This document shows, piece after piece, positions 44,909 through 55,786 of a DNA stretch of 64,000 bases. The notes under the pieces were generated by a model that saw nothing but the letters and a program-made list of their open reading frames with translations, did no database searches and was not told the origin of the DNA. Each line of letters begins with the position of its first letter. The stretch's first letter is position 1. The stretch comes from Platerodrilus igneus (lineage: Eukaryota; Arthropoda; Insecta; Coleoptera; Lycidae): positions 15,247,501 to 15,311,500 of the forward strand of contig JARFIW010001480.1 in NCBI GenBank assembly GCA_036346225.1. The letters run 5' to 3'. The translations under genes and the position numbers were made by a program.

Positions 44909-46774
44909 GTGACAAGGGTACTCGTGTTTAGGGGAATAGCTATTTTGTTCGAAATGACTCGGATGCTTATGGACCGTCTTATAGTAGATGGAAAAGGGTG
45001 TTTGGATAGAATAGAAAATTTGTTTGAAAATATTTCAAAGTTGGAATATAATCTTGAAAACCAAGCAATCGCTTCGATGATGGTACAGTCAGCTGTAGAG
45101 ATAAAGGAAGAATTTGATGCATCCTACAAAAGGTGTGTGTTAGACGAGAATGATTCGGACAGTTTGAGTCAAATTACAGCAATCAGAATTGAATTGGATA
45201 AAACTTTAATATCAATTAAAGTTATTGGGGCAAAATTTGTTAGTTTGGTTGAAAGTAAGCAGGAAGCGAAACCGTTTTCTACAAGTAGATCGTCGTATGA
45301 TACCGCTGGTATAGGTATCACCAGTAATTTAAAACTTCCAAAGGTCGCAATTGGGAGCTTTTCTGGACGCATAGAGCATTGGGAATCGTTTCATAGTTTG
45401 TATAAAAATCTCATTCATTTAAATACACAGTTATTACCAATCGAAAAGTTTTATTTCTTACTGAAGCGTTGGATGTAGATTCCAGAAATTTAATTCGTCA
45501 TCTACCAATAAATAATGACAATTATGAAATTGCATACTCCGTTATAGTACAACGCTATGACTCACGTCGTTTGATTGTCAATACATATTGGTCAGCTCTT
45601 GAAAATTGTCCTAAGGTGAAAGCAAAATCACATACAGAACTTAGGGATTTGTTGAATTGTTTTACAGAGAATTTGTCAGGTTTACGTCCAATAAAATTGA
45701 TTTACTTAATTTAATATTGTTTAATTTGTTGAGCAAAAGGTTGATGCTGACCTCTTAAAGGCATTTGAGGTTGAAAATAATGAAGAAATACCTACATACG
45801 AGCAATTGAAATCATTTCTTGAAAAACAGTGTAAAGCTTTGGAAATTAGTAGTATGATTTCGTCCGAACTATCGAAGTCAAGTTCAAAACACACATTGAA
45901 TACAAACATTAAGGAAAAGCGTTTTTCTTTTAATCGGAAGTCATATGTTAAAACCTCATTACTTACAACTTCAAACGCGGTAAAATGTTTGGTTTGCAAT
46001 GGTAATCATCAGATTTATCGTTGTCAAATTTTTTTGGATAAGGTTCCTCAAGAAAGGTATAATACTGCAAAGGATAAAAATTTGTGTATCAATTGTCTTC
46101 AAGATACACTTAAAATTGCAACATGCCCTTCAAAATCGGTATGTAAAAAATGTCACAAAAAGGGTCACAATACCCTCCTTCATTTTGAAAATTCTGCTGC
46201 TGTTGTTGAAACAAAACCTGCTGCTGCAGATGTTTCAAATGTTGCCTCTACTTCAAATTGTAGTACATTGTTCTCGTCGAAATTGTCAAGTGCTTCTACA
46301 TTGTTATCAACAGTTCAAGTTTCTATTCGCAATGAATTTGGACAAGCGCAAATCGTAAGAGCATTATTGGATTGTGGAAGTATGGAATCTTTTATAACGG
46401 AAAAATGCCGTCAACGGCTTGGATTAAATAAATCAAAGGTTGCATTAAAGGTAGAAGGGTTGGGGTTAGCAACATCTCATATTACCGGAAAGGTAGTTTG
46501 TAAAATTAAACCCGTTGGACACACAATGCCAGAATATTCAGTTCAAGCATTTGTATTGCCAGAAATTTGTGGAAAGTTACCAACGGCTCCAATCTCCTCG
46601 AAAAATTGGATACATATAAAAGGTTTAGACTTAGCCGATCCCTCTTTTGATAAACCAGGTAATATAGACTTGTTGTTGGGAGCAGATATTTTTGCCCGCA
46701 CTTTGGGTAATGAAACTCGTTCGGGTTCACCTGATGAACCAGTTGCAATTGCACTTCATTTGGTTGGTTACTGA
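44909..46774 (+). pseudogene. BEL gag and protease region
   Basis: Three frame segments. 44909-45478 is gag with the DUF1759 start (LPKVAIGSFSGRIEHWESFH, the LPxxxxPxFxGxxxxWxxF signature). It continues after a frameshift near 45465 as ALDVDSRNLIRHLPINNDNY and YDSRRLIVNTYWSAL. From about 45740 to 46774 the third segment has the knuckles CLVCNGNHQIYRC, CINCLQ and CKKCHKKGHNTLLH, then the A17 aspartic protease (RALLDCGSMESFITEKCRQR, with DCGS in place of the usual DSGS), and LLLGADIFARTL (the LLIGxD(V/I)F motif). A stop near 45714 and a break at 46774 kill the frame. The product would form capsids and process the polyprotein. Confidence 0.9.
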
Positions 46775-46785
46775 CAGGCAAATTT

Positions 46786-48179
46786 GTGTCTCCAGTGACA
46801 AGTGGCACGTCATTGTGTGCATTCGTAGAACCCTTAGAGTCTAGTATCACTAGATTCTGGGAACTGGAAAACATTCCAGACATTCCAACACACAAGTTAT
46901 CCCCACAAGAGGAAATTTGTGAAAACACTTTCGTAGCAATTATTCGAGAGACAAAACAGGTCGTTTCGTTGTATCGTTGCCGTTTAGTGGTCCTGAACCG
47001 TTGTTTGTTGGGTCTCGGATGTCGCACTTAATCGGTTTTATTATTAGAACGTCGCTTGGAAAAGAATCAGGAATTATACACTTTGTATAAACAATTTATG
47101 CAAGACTATTGCGACAGTGGGCATATGACACCAGTAAATGCCTCAATGAGTAGCAATATTCCATCTCCGGAATATTATATTCCGCACCATGCGGTTATGA
47201 AACCGGAAAGCACTACTACACAAATTCGAGTGGTGTTTGACGCATCCGCGGTTTGTCCCAGTGGTGGTTCATTGAATGAACATTTGATGCCAGGACCACC
47301 GCTTCAGAAAGATATTTTTGCTTTGTTGTTGGATTTTCGTTTATATCCCATTGTATTAACTGCCGATATTAAACAGATGTACAGGCAGATTTTTGTTGCT
47401 CCGAATCATCGGGCTTATCAATAATTACTTTGGAGACCAACGTCATCAGAGTCAATAGTCGAGTATCAATTGAATACTGTTACCTACGGAGTTACTTCAT
47501 CACCGTTCTTGGCAATGCGTGTTATTAAGGAGCTTGCGAATGCTGAAGCACCTAAATATCCAAACGCTGCCAAGGTTTTGTTGTCGGATGTTTATGTCGA
47601 TGATGTGATTACCGGGTGCAGTTCACCTGATGAAGCTAAACGTCTAGTTTCTGAATTAAATCAGATTTGTGAAGCTGGAGGTTTTACATTGAGAAAATGG
47701 AATAGTAACATTGCTAGTATCATTGATGATTTACCAGAATCTTATCGTTATCAACAAGCTGTTTCCTTCGAGGAATCTAACAATGTTACCCAAAAGGTAT
47801 TAGGTTTGCGTTGGCAACCGTCGCTTGATCAATTCTTCTATGATACAAATATCATAGACAGACCATGTACTAAAAGAAATATGTTGTCCGAAGTAGCAAG
47901 GATCTTTGATCCGTTAGGGCTATTAGCGCCTTTAGTATTTTTGGCCAAGCATTTAATACAATCGTTATGGATTTTAGGATTTGAATGGGATGACAGTCCC
48001 CCGTTGACCATAAGTTCAAAGTGGAAAATTTATTTGCAACAAATGTCGCAATTATCAGACCTTAAAATTCCTCGGTGGATTATTTCTGATGATGTTCAAG
48101 ATCTACAGCTGCATGCGTTCTGTGACGCTTCTGAGGCAGGGTATGCTACTGTGATTTACTTTCGTACTGTTGACATACA
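46786..48179 (+). pseudogene. BEL reverse transcriptase and RNase H start
   Basis: 46786-47031 is the connector (SPVTSGTSLCAFVE, FWELENIPDIPTHKLSPQEE) with a frame break near 46950. RT spans about 47056-47900: YYIPHHAVMKPESTTTQIRV, VFDASA, LNEHLMPGPPLQKDIFALLL, LTADIKQMYRQI (first Asp). After an in-frame TAA at 47422, VTYGVTSSPFLAMRVIKELA and VYVDDVITG (metal-binding YVDD at 47593-47604) follow, then VARIFDPLGLLAPLVF. The RNase H start reads LHAFCDASEAGYATVIYF. It is cut at 48179 by the SINE target site and resumes at 48491. The catalytic residues survive, the frame does not. Confidence 0.92.
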
Positions 48180-48475
48180 TTACATGTGATTTTCCAATGC
48201 TCCACCCGAAGGTACTACATTGGCCAGGAAGCGAGTTTTTTTTACCTGGAAAATTTGGAATTTTGCCGAATCCTTGCTATTCCAAGCAAGGTAGGGATCT
48301 TTAACGTGCGTGACAACACTCACACACGGGACCTCCATTTTACCTCTCATCCGAACGAGGGTGTATTTTTGCGAAAAATGCTCGCCTAACATTTTTCAAG
48401 CGGACCGTGTCGGGATTCGAACCCGGGACCTAGGGCGTAGTAGTCACACACATACCACTACACCACGGAGCCGCC
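48180..48475 (-). mobile_element. tRNA-derived SINE, full-length, in BEL RNase H
   Basis: A 296-bp insertion with an exact 15-base target duplication tactgttgacataca at 48165-48179 and 48476-48490. Read on the - strand from 48475 it begins with a tRNA-like head: A box tggtgtagtgg (48455-48465 complement) and B box ggttcgaatcc (48413-48423 complement) with the usual spacing, so the Pol III promoter looks intact. The remainder is the shared body ending at ggagcattgg. It lies antisense to BEL and splits RNase H. Confidence 0.95.
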
Positions 48476-48490
48476 TACTGTTGACATACA

Positions 48491-49465
48491 GGGTGATATA
48501 AAGGTTGCCTTAGTATGTTCAAAATCTAGACTTGCGCCCACAAAGCGCATATCGTTGCCAAGACTCGAATTGTGCGGTGCTGTGTTATTGTCTGATGTAG
48601 TGGCATTTGTCCAAAATACATATAAAACTCGTCTGTCGTTAGATCGTATAGTTGCTTGGTCCGATTCTACAGTCGCTCTGTGTTGGATTCGATCGTCATC
48701 TTATAACTGGAAAACTTTTATAAGTAATCGGATTTCGCATATTCAGGATCGCGTTCCTCCTGCATCTTGGAACCATGTTCGGTCACATGATAACCCCGCA
48801 GACTGCGCCTGTAGAGGGATGTTAGCATCAGATTTAGTCAATCATCAGTTATGGCGGACAGGCCCTCCATGGTTGTCACTTCCAGAAGAAAATTGGCCGG
48901 TTCCCCACATGCCAAAGTTAATCGATACATCTCCAATAGATGTGGAGAAACGTACATTGGTATTAAATGTTGTTGTGACAGATAATTTTTTAAATTCATT
49001 ACTAGAGAGATTTTCAAATCTACAAAAAATATGTAGAATTGTTTCATATGTTTACCAGTTTGTTCGTAAGTTACAATTTGCTAGACAGGCAGTTGGTGAG
49101 AATTTGGATAACGTGTCTGTGTCTCAGCAACACGCTATGGAATTATTGATTAAGAGAATTCAGCAAGAATCATTTGGTCAGGATATAGAAAATGTTAAAC
49201 GGGGTAAGGTAATTAGTAAACATCTTCGATCTCTTACCCTTTTATCGACTCGCGTGGTTTGTTGAGGGTGGGCGGTCGGCTCAGAAACTCGGAATTACCA
49301 TATGAAACAAAATTTCCATTGGTACTTCCTCGCACTCACAGATTAACAGAATTAATCATCTTGGACTGCCATAAAACATACTTACACCCTGGTCTTAAAG
49401 CCACACAATTTTTACTAACCCAAAATTATTGGATTTTGTCAGCAAAAGAGTCATACGTCAGTGTT
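48491..49465 (+). pseudogene. BEL RNase H end and integrase zinc region
   Basis: Resumes in homology right after the SINE: CSKSRLAPTKRISLPRLELC (48514 onward, the typical AKSRVAPxKxxTIPRLELxA block), then IVAWSDSTVALCWIRSSSYN and FISNRISHIQDRVPPASWNH of the RNase H end, and NPADCACRGM with DLVNHQLWRTGPPWLSLPEE. After a frame break near 49258, LLRVGGRLRNSELPYETKFP and the HH-CC region of integrase ([20 protein letters not shown]) follow. Confidence 0.9.
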
Positions 49466-50433
49466 TAAAATCTTGTATTCGATGTTTTAGAGTGAAACCA
49501 ATTGCTTATTGTCCTCCGATGGGTGATTTGCCTGCATCAAGGTTTACCTCTGTAAAGGCCTTCCTACACACGGGAGTTGATTTTGGAGGTCCTTTCTGTA
49601 TTCTCATGAGCCGTAATCGAGGTGTAAGGTCACTAAAGGCTTACATTTGTTTATTTGTTTGCTTCAGCACAAAGGCTCTTCATTTAGAGCTTGTGTCAAG
49701 TTTGTCGGCGGATGCTTTTATAGCCGCGTTAAGACGCTTTATAGCCCGCCGGGGTAAATGCCTAAAACTCTATTCCGAATGCGGTACCAATTTTGTTGGA
49801 GCATCGAACGAAATCTCGCAACTGATGACTCAATCAGCGCATGCTGAAGGAATTGAATTCGTGTTCAATCCTCCCTCAGCTCCTCATTTTGGAGGGTTGT
49901 GGGAGGCTGGAATTAAGTCTGTCAAGACACATTTAAAAAGAGTGATTGGCGACCAGATATTATCATACGAGGAATTAAACACGGTTTTAATTCAGGTTGA
50001 AGCCATTTTAAATTCAAGGCCTCTGTGCCCCATGAGCTCAGATCCGAATGATTTTTCATTTTAAGTCCGTCCCATTTTTGAATATAGAGCCTGTTTCTGT
50101 CATACCCGATCCAGTTCTCCTTGAGTTGGAAATATCAAAATTAGATCGTTGGCAACTTATTCAACGCATCCAACAATCATTTTGGAAGCGTTGGCGTAAT
50201 GAATATCTGCATTCTTTGCAACAGAAGGCAAAATGGTTTACCCTACTTCTGAGACGAAAATTGGAACGTTAGTCTTAATTCATGACAATCAAGTCGCACC
50301 TTTACATTGGAAATTAGGGCGCATAGAAAATCTGTATGTTGGTTCAGACAACATTAGCCGCGTGGCAGGTGTGAAAACAATGCAAGGTTTTCTCAAAAGA
50401 CCACTGGTTAAACTATGTCCTCTTCCTTTGTAA
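49429..50433 (+). pseudogene. BEL integrase core and C-terminal domain
   Basis: [20 protein letters not shown] (zinc CxxC) leads into the catalytic core: [11 protein letters not shown] (first Asp), [32 protein letters not shown] and [20 protein letters not shown] (catalytic Glu). The second Asp position is Glu (GAA at 49777-49779) where relatives read SDNGTNFVGA. After a stop near 50063, the DUF5641 tail follows in other frames: SFWKRWRNEYLHSLQQ, then VLIHDNQVAPLHWKLGRIEN and LVKLCPLP, ending at 50433. Integrase would insert the cDNA; this copy cannot. Confidence 0.9.
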
Positions 50434-50527
50434 AAATAGTTTTAGTATTTTTCGTAAGTGTATACGTATAAGTATTTGTTGTTTACTTTTAAAATAAGTT
50501 GCTTCACACTTATTTTGGTGGGCGGTA

Positions 50528-50905
50528 TGTTTAGGCTTATTTACCCTATTTACACGTTTTACCTTAAGCTTATAGATATTAATTAATGTCGCTTATCCTT
50601 TAACCTAACAGTACTTAACCCCTTCCTATAATCCGGTTCTATCCACTACCTACCTACAAGAAAAGGGACTAAATGGTGAGAAAAGACAGAAATACCAGTG
50701 CTTCGAAAGTCGTAGCAAGCGTCACATGTACGCAATATGTTGTCGTGGTTATTTTGCAGTAATTAGTGCCGTACAATCGGTTCGTGTGCTAATTAACATT
50801 ACTACAGTCCGCAATCAATTAATAGTTTCGTTACATTGATCGACCAGCATTGAATCAAGATCGCAGTCATTAAAGGTAGGTGAATTCCATATCATTGGTT
50901 CATCA
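50528..50905 (+). repeat. BEL 3' LTR
   Basis: 378 bases, preceded directly by a purine-rich tract (ttttggtgggcggta, 50513-50527) that serves as polypurine tract. Confidence 0.95.
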
Positions 50906-50919
50906 GTGTACAAACAAAA

Positions 50920-51071
50920 GATTTCGAAGATTAAATTCAATTAGCCTTAGAAGCTAAAAGTTTAGTTTAGCAAAAACGTTTTTTTTTAAATTACACGATA
51001 AAGGACAAAATATTTGACATTGGTCTTTAAATAAAAAATTATAAAAAACGGTACCTCAGTTAATACATCGA
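50920..51071 (+). repeat. Direct repeat right of the BEL element
   Basis: Second copy of the sequence at 43790-44033, shorter by an internal deletion. Confidence 0.72.
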
Positions 51072-52560
51072 TATTCAAAAAGCCAATGCACACAAACAGA
51101 TATATAAACTTTGATTCAAAGTACCTAAATTTTGTTAAGCATGGAATTATTAAAACCATGTATGATAGAACAAAATTAATATCATCAAACCAAGAAATTC
51201 TAAAAGAAGTAAAAGACCTAATAAATTACACAATAATTAAAAATACATATCCCAAAGAAATACTAGAAAAGAATTGAAAAAAAACTCCGAAAAATAAAAA
51301 TAAAAATAAAAACAAAAACAACAAACAATTTTAAAAATTACTCTTGCTCATCATCATTAGGTCTTCAGTCCTAGAACTGGTTAGACGCGTACCATCATTG
51401 TTCCCTATTCTGAACTAACCTACAGATTTCCCTGAAATATGCACAGTTTGCATCTATAACTGTCTGATCTAGGTCTACATCTACCTCTTTTTTCCTATCA
51501 CTGCTTGTAATATATCACATACTATTCCCCAAAAATGCCTTAGAGCGTATTCCGCCCTACTATTTCTCTTTTTCCCCAGATATCCTTGTTCCCCTACTAT
51601 TTCTGTAACTTATTTGTTATTATCTTTGTCTGTCCATGCTATCGTCCTCATACATCTGAAGCACATCATTTCAAAAGGCTGCTACCGTTTTTCTGTCTGC
51701 GTTTCAGACTTCCCGTATTTCATAGGCATACTGTGCTGTGCTCCACACATATGCTTTCAACAATTTTCTTCTTATTCTATGTTTGTTGTCTTTCCTCATA
51801 TGCGATGTTCTTTCTTGTTAGATGCAGTTCGATCACTTTATATTGTTTTACTGTTATATGCCCTATTTCTCCGACCTTCAATGGTTGTGAAGGGAGGTAA
51901 GCAGTCTGTGGCTGCCAAGTTCCCCCAACACTTAACCATTTGGCGATTTAATATATTTTCCAATTTATCTTTTCGCACAGTCAACATTAGTTGCAGGTAT
52001 TTCGCAGTCATTAGGTTTTCCGTCTCAAAACTGGTTGGACACGTACCTGCACTTATTTATATTCTGAGCTAGCCTACATAGTTCACTGAAATTCTCACAC
52101 AGCATGTGTATTCAGGTTAATCTTCTTTGGGAATTAAACCACTCATAGTTTTTAAAATCAACTTTATTTACGTTTCGATCCATGACCTCTTGCTACCAAA
52201 CATAAAAGGATTCTCCAAAAAAATCCAAGAAATAGGAAACAAATTCAAAATCAAAATAGTGAACCAATAAACTTTAAGGACACCATTGACGAAAATAAAA
52301 TACAAAATTTAAAAAATTGCATCTACAAAATACCATGTGAATGGAACAAGTTTTGTATAAGAGAAAGTTTTATACTATTTGAAGTTAGATTAAAAGAACA
52401 TCTATTATATAAAAAATAGAAAATTTGAAGAAATCCATGATTTGCCAACATGCATGGGACTTGAACTATAAAACAAAATGGGAAGATACTAAAATGATTA
52501 ATAAAGAACAAAAAGACCAAATACGCAAAATTAAAAGGCTGCTAATATAATGTTATATAT
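51072..52560 (+). mobile_element. Penelope-like element fragment, split by a LINE unit
   Basis: Two pieces in order. 51072-51277 has the RT C-terminal signature KKPMHTNRYINFDSKY followed by KHGIIKTMYDRTKLIS (usual KPTHTDRYLxFxSxHP...K..VVKxLxxRA). 52195-52550 has LPNIKGFSKKIQEIGNKFKI and the GIY-YIG endonuclease start CIYKIPCEWNKFCIRES (usual YxIPCxCGKxYIGET). The spacer is a LINE copy (51346-52116). Stops are frequent. RT core and 5' end are missing. Confidence 0.8.
51346..52116 (-). mobile_element. LINE 3' composite unit inserted in the Penelope element
   Basis: Same composite as at 15018-16049 and 27003-27624, inverted: it starts at the left with the tail complement ctcatcatcattagg and extends back through both LINE-like 3' ends. 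Imperfect 8-base flanking duplication ttactctt (51338-51345) and ttaatctt (52117-52124). + strand ORFs here are shadows. Confidence 0.75.
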
Positions 52561-54600
52561 AAATAAGTGCTAGGCAAACGAATCCGTTGTTACATGCCAA
52601 ATTGTCATAAAGTTGGAAAGGGGAAGGGCATGAACAAACGAGGTAAGTCTGCTCGTAGGAGTAAACTATACCGCGGCTCGGCTGGCTAGTCGCGATGGGC
52701 GTGGGTCGAAGGGGAGGGGATTGGAAATAATATTATATTGCCGTTAGTCTTAGGTCAGGGTAATATGAGGGCACCACCCTTATCTTATTCGAGTTCCGCC
52801 TAAAATGGCACGGATTCCTAGTCCTTCAGAGAAGCCTACAAGATGAGGGAAAACTCGACTTCTTCAGACAAGAACCCGGATAAGTCCTACCTGGACGTGA
52901 AAATGTTTAATTCCACAATTGTGCCAAGCTGATTGCAATTCCTGGTCTTCGTACTTTATATGCACTCTACTTCCGGTTGAAATATCTAAGGTAGTAAGTC
53001 GGTCTTACCTATAAATTTCTTAGGTAACTAAAGTTTCCACAAAACTATCTATATAAAAAATAAGGTAACTGGATTAATTATAACTATACAGAGATTATGC
53101 AAAGCACGGTTCTTCTGATTTAAGCACTCACATGCGTTAATTTATTAATAAGTCACTTCTCCTTAATATCTTATTTATTAAATATATATATATATATTGA
53201 CATCAAGCAAATTCTTAACTTATGCCCTAAAGGATCCTCGTGCTAATCGAATTATACACTACTAACTAGATAATTGAAATTAAATCATGGCGTAACTTTA
53301 AAATTTCATTTCATACGCTACAAGAAGTAACGTCGAACAATGTATAAACAGTTTGGTATTTAAATAAAACAAATTACTCACAGTTTACTGGTATAGCTAC
53401 CACAGGAATTCAGCCCGCGGTTCCTCTGATGTTTTTGGTTGGTGCGTCGAATTTCCAGGATAGCGACATCAGCAAGCGGCTCTTTTTAATTCAGCAATGA
53501 AGTCAGTGGTATGTGCGGAAAACTGAATTTGGGTACGATCACACGAAGAATATGTTCATCCCACTAATAAATACTAATTGGATGAGTCACTAATCACGAC
53601 CACCTTTATAAAACAATCTAAGCTCACTCGAAACTCACTACTAGCTAAAACAGTAAACCTAAACGTAAAACTAATTCCGTATTTAATAAGTCAGTGTTTG
53701 TTGGGTCGGGGTTTACACTATATTACTTCGGCGGCTCTCCACGAACTATCAATTTTCGAAATATCTCATCCGTCCTATATAAAATAAAATAGGATCGTTC
53801 CGGTTATAACAAAACCTATTTTGTCACGCGCTACAAATCCTTCAAAACTATTGAAGAGTGTTAATTGCGTTCAAAGAAAACTGACCTTCGACACGCATTA
53901 CTAAGTTAGTCGCGCCCGTGACTTAGTTTCACTTCTCGTCTCGTGATCAACTACCGAGCCTTCACATCTTATTCCTTTGAGTACCCAACGAACACTGCCC
54001 GTCGCATAATTTTATTTCCCCATTTCAGATCATCCCTTTACTCTTCTAGTAAATGAACGGGGGTGTAACGGTGTTGCCAACTAACGCTATTGTACATTAT
54101 CACGCCTGTACCATGAAGCAGGCACGTGATACATGCTTTGTCCCTTGCGGCTAATTCTTGGAAGCACCTAACATCTGCTGTAGCAGGAATGTGAACGTCA
54201 AAGCTTGTCTATACAAAACGGGTTGTTAAGGAACGAATATATATGAATAGAACGACTGCTTAAATGTGGATTCTTTAAAATGATTTATATACCTGATGGG
54301 GTTTCGACAACCGGACTTACTAAGAATACGCTAAACTAATTTAGAACTACCAACCCTTGGTTTGTCCCTTGAGAATTAGAATGTAATTTCTTTACCTTCC
54401 TAAAATATGGGTTCTAAAATGAAAATATGCGAAATGGTTAATTTGTATTTACAAAGATAAAAACCGCAGGTTACACCGTAACTTTCAATAAACGATGACT
54501 CTCTTTACTAAAAGAAATAACAAAAGAAAATTAAATACCTTTAATATCCAGATATCTCAAGTTTTCCCTGCGTTTTCTTTGTGATATTAACAATTTATAG
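52561..54600. other. No gene recognised
   Basis: Two kilobases with GC-richer patches (52640-52960, 53390-53560, 53900-54180) and a short TA tract near 53178-53195. I see no known domain, splice-framed exon or repeat partner in the window. The GC-richer patches make it less empty than the flanking AT-rich DNA. Confidence 0.4.
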
Positions 54601-54647
54601 TACGAACAATGTACAACAATCTATATACAACTGTACAATTGGAAACT

Positions 54648-55318
54648 ATGTCAGTGTACAGCCCCTTAAAAGACTGCTTAACCTTATTGGAAGATAGTAA
54701 GTTAAACTTCCTAAAGGCGACAATGCACTCGGTACCACTTGCCAAAATGTGGAGTGAGCTATCGAAGAAGCTACAAAATAGCTGCTCTTTAGTGTATAAT
54801 AACCTACTACAGTACGTTAATTTGGGGGGAATAACAATACAAGGAAATTGACTGGGCCGCAAATTAAGTTGTCCGAAAAACAAGAGGAAAGGGAAAAATT
54901 GATAAAGTATGTGCTTTCGGCTTTTAGTTTTAACTATTTACCTGTAAATTCTTTGGAGATAGTAGAGGAAGATAGCCAAGATAAAATAAAAATCTTACAC
55001 AAGTGCTACATTAAAGCAGGTAGTACATATTTTACACAATTTGCAACACCATATTCTACAATTCCAAAAGAAATAGTCATTTCGGAATTGGGGTTAATAA
55101 ATACGCATAACATTCGCCCAGAGGTTGTATGACAACGCGTAAATATTGGCAGTAAACTCAATCCGTTTACGCTAAAGGAAATTGACCCATTATGCATGCC
55201 ATACGTTGTAAGTGGAAGAAAAAAACAGCTGGAATTAGAGGAAATGGATGCAAAAAGGCGAAAACTGGACTGCATGGAAAATACTGGGACAATCGCGAGC
55301 AATACAAAGATATGTTAA
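54648..55318 (+). pseudogene. Unknown ORF A (about 220 residues, with two lesions)
   Basis: I do not recognise this protein. From ATG 54648 it reads MSVYSPLKDCLTLLEDSKLN, then LAKMWSELSKKLQNSCSLVY. A frame slip lies in a G run near 54826-54831, after which EKLIKYVLSAFSFNYLPVNS and HKCYIKAGSTYFTQFATPYS follow. One in-frame TGA lies at 55130. The tail is basic and NLS-like (MDAKRRKLDC) and ends at TAA 55316-55318. Codon content and sustained openness suggest past coding. A diverged copy (55787-56187) preserves the same two-frame logic. Its stop overlaps the start of ORF B. A virus- or transposon-derived gene is possible, but unproven. Confidence 0.55.
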
Positions 55319-55668
55319 ACAAAGAACATCTTATTAGAGAAAATGAGGAAGAATTAAAAGATTATTTTATGTGCCGATGGACTGACTTAGATACATCCGG
55401 GTTCTACAAGCTGTATGCATTTGTGGTTAGTAAGAAGGATTCTTTTAGTTATGTAAGCGTCCTTGCGGAAAAAGATGGTACTATATCCATATACTTTTTA
55501 AAAGGTTATTATAAAAACGTATTTATCAAAATGGCAGATAACAAAGACAAACTAAGGAATGCAGGTGTCGTAACCTTGGCGTACACCACACGCAAACGGG
55601 TTTCGCTAAACATTGGATATTTGCCTAATAAAAAAACTTTCGGATCATTTAAAACAGAGTGTGCCTAG
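55312..55668 (+). CDS. Unknown ORF B (118 residues), overlapping ORF A by 7 bases
   Basis: ATG at 55312 lies in ATGTTAA, sharing seven bases with the stop of ORF A in another frame. The 118-residue product begins MLNKEHLIRENEEELKDYFM, is open throughout and ends in FGSFKTECA at TAG 55666-55668. It is mixed alpha/beta in appearance (YKLYAFVVSKKDSFSYVSVL, GTISIYFLKGYY), with no signal peptide or membrane helix. I assign no function. A gene pair with overlapping stop and start is unusual for insect nuclear genes and common in small viruses and some transposons. An alternative start upstream in the same frame is ATG 55192, but that would overlap ORF A far more. Confidence 0.55.
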   Translation: MLNKEHLIRENEEELKDYFMCRWTDLDTSGFYKLYAFVVSKKDSFSYVSVLAEKDGTISIYFLKGYYKNVFIKMADNKDKLRNAGVVTLAYTTRKRVSLNIGYLPNKKTFGSFKTECA

Positions 55669-55786
55669 GCGTACACCAGAAAAGCGGAAGTTAACAGTTA
55701 CCAAGCATTTAATTCTTTATTTGGGGACGCTACCAGAAGCTAACAAAAACACATACTACAAACCAAAGCTTATAATTCTTTAAAAT

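Larger units (their letters stand above)
44039..50905 (+). mobile_element. BEL/Pao LTR retrotransposon, complete in structure
   Basis: A 6.87-kb element. 5' LTR 44039-44416 and 3' LTR 50528-50905 are both 378 bases, start TGTTTAGG and end near CATCA. A 5-base target duplication gtgta lies at 44034-44038 and 50906-50910, as expected for BEL/Pao. The order gag (DUF1759), zinc knuckles, aspartic protease (A17), RT, RNase H, integrase and DUF5641 is the BEL order. A SINE (48180-48475) interrupts it. Stops and frameshifts break the polyprotein. Confidence 0.95.

Noticed and set aside
48411..48475. A functional tRNA gene
   Set aside because: A and B boxes and T-arm-like sequence are present, but it is the head of a 296-bp SINE with target duplications.
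55130..55132. Programmed readthrough or selenocysteine at TGA in ORF A
   Set aside because: ORF A also has a frame slip and I see no downstream structure to support recoding; simple decay is more likely.
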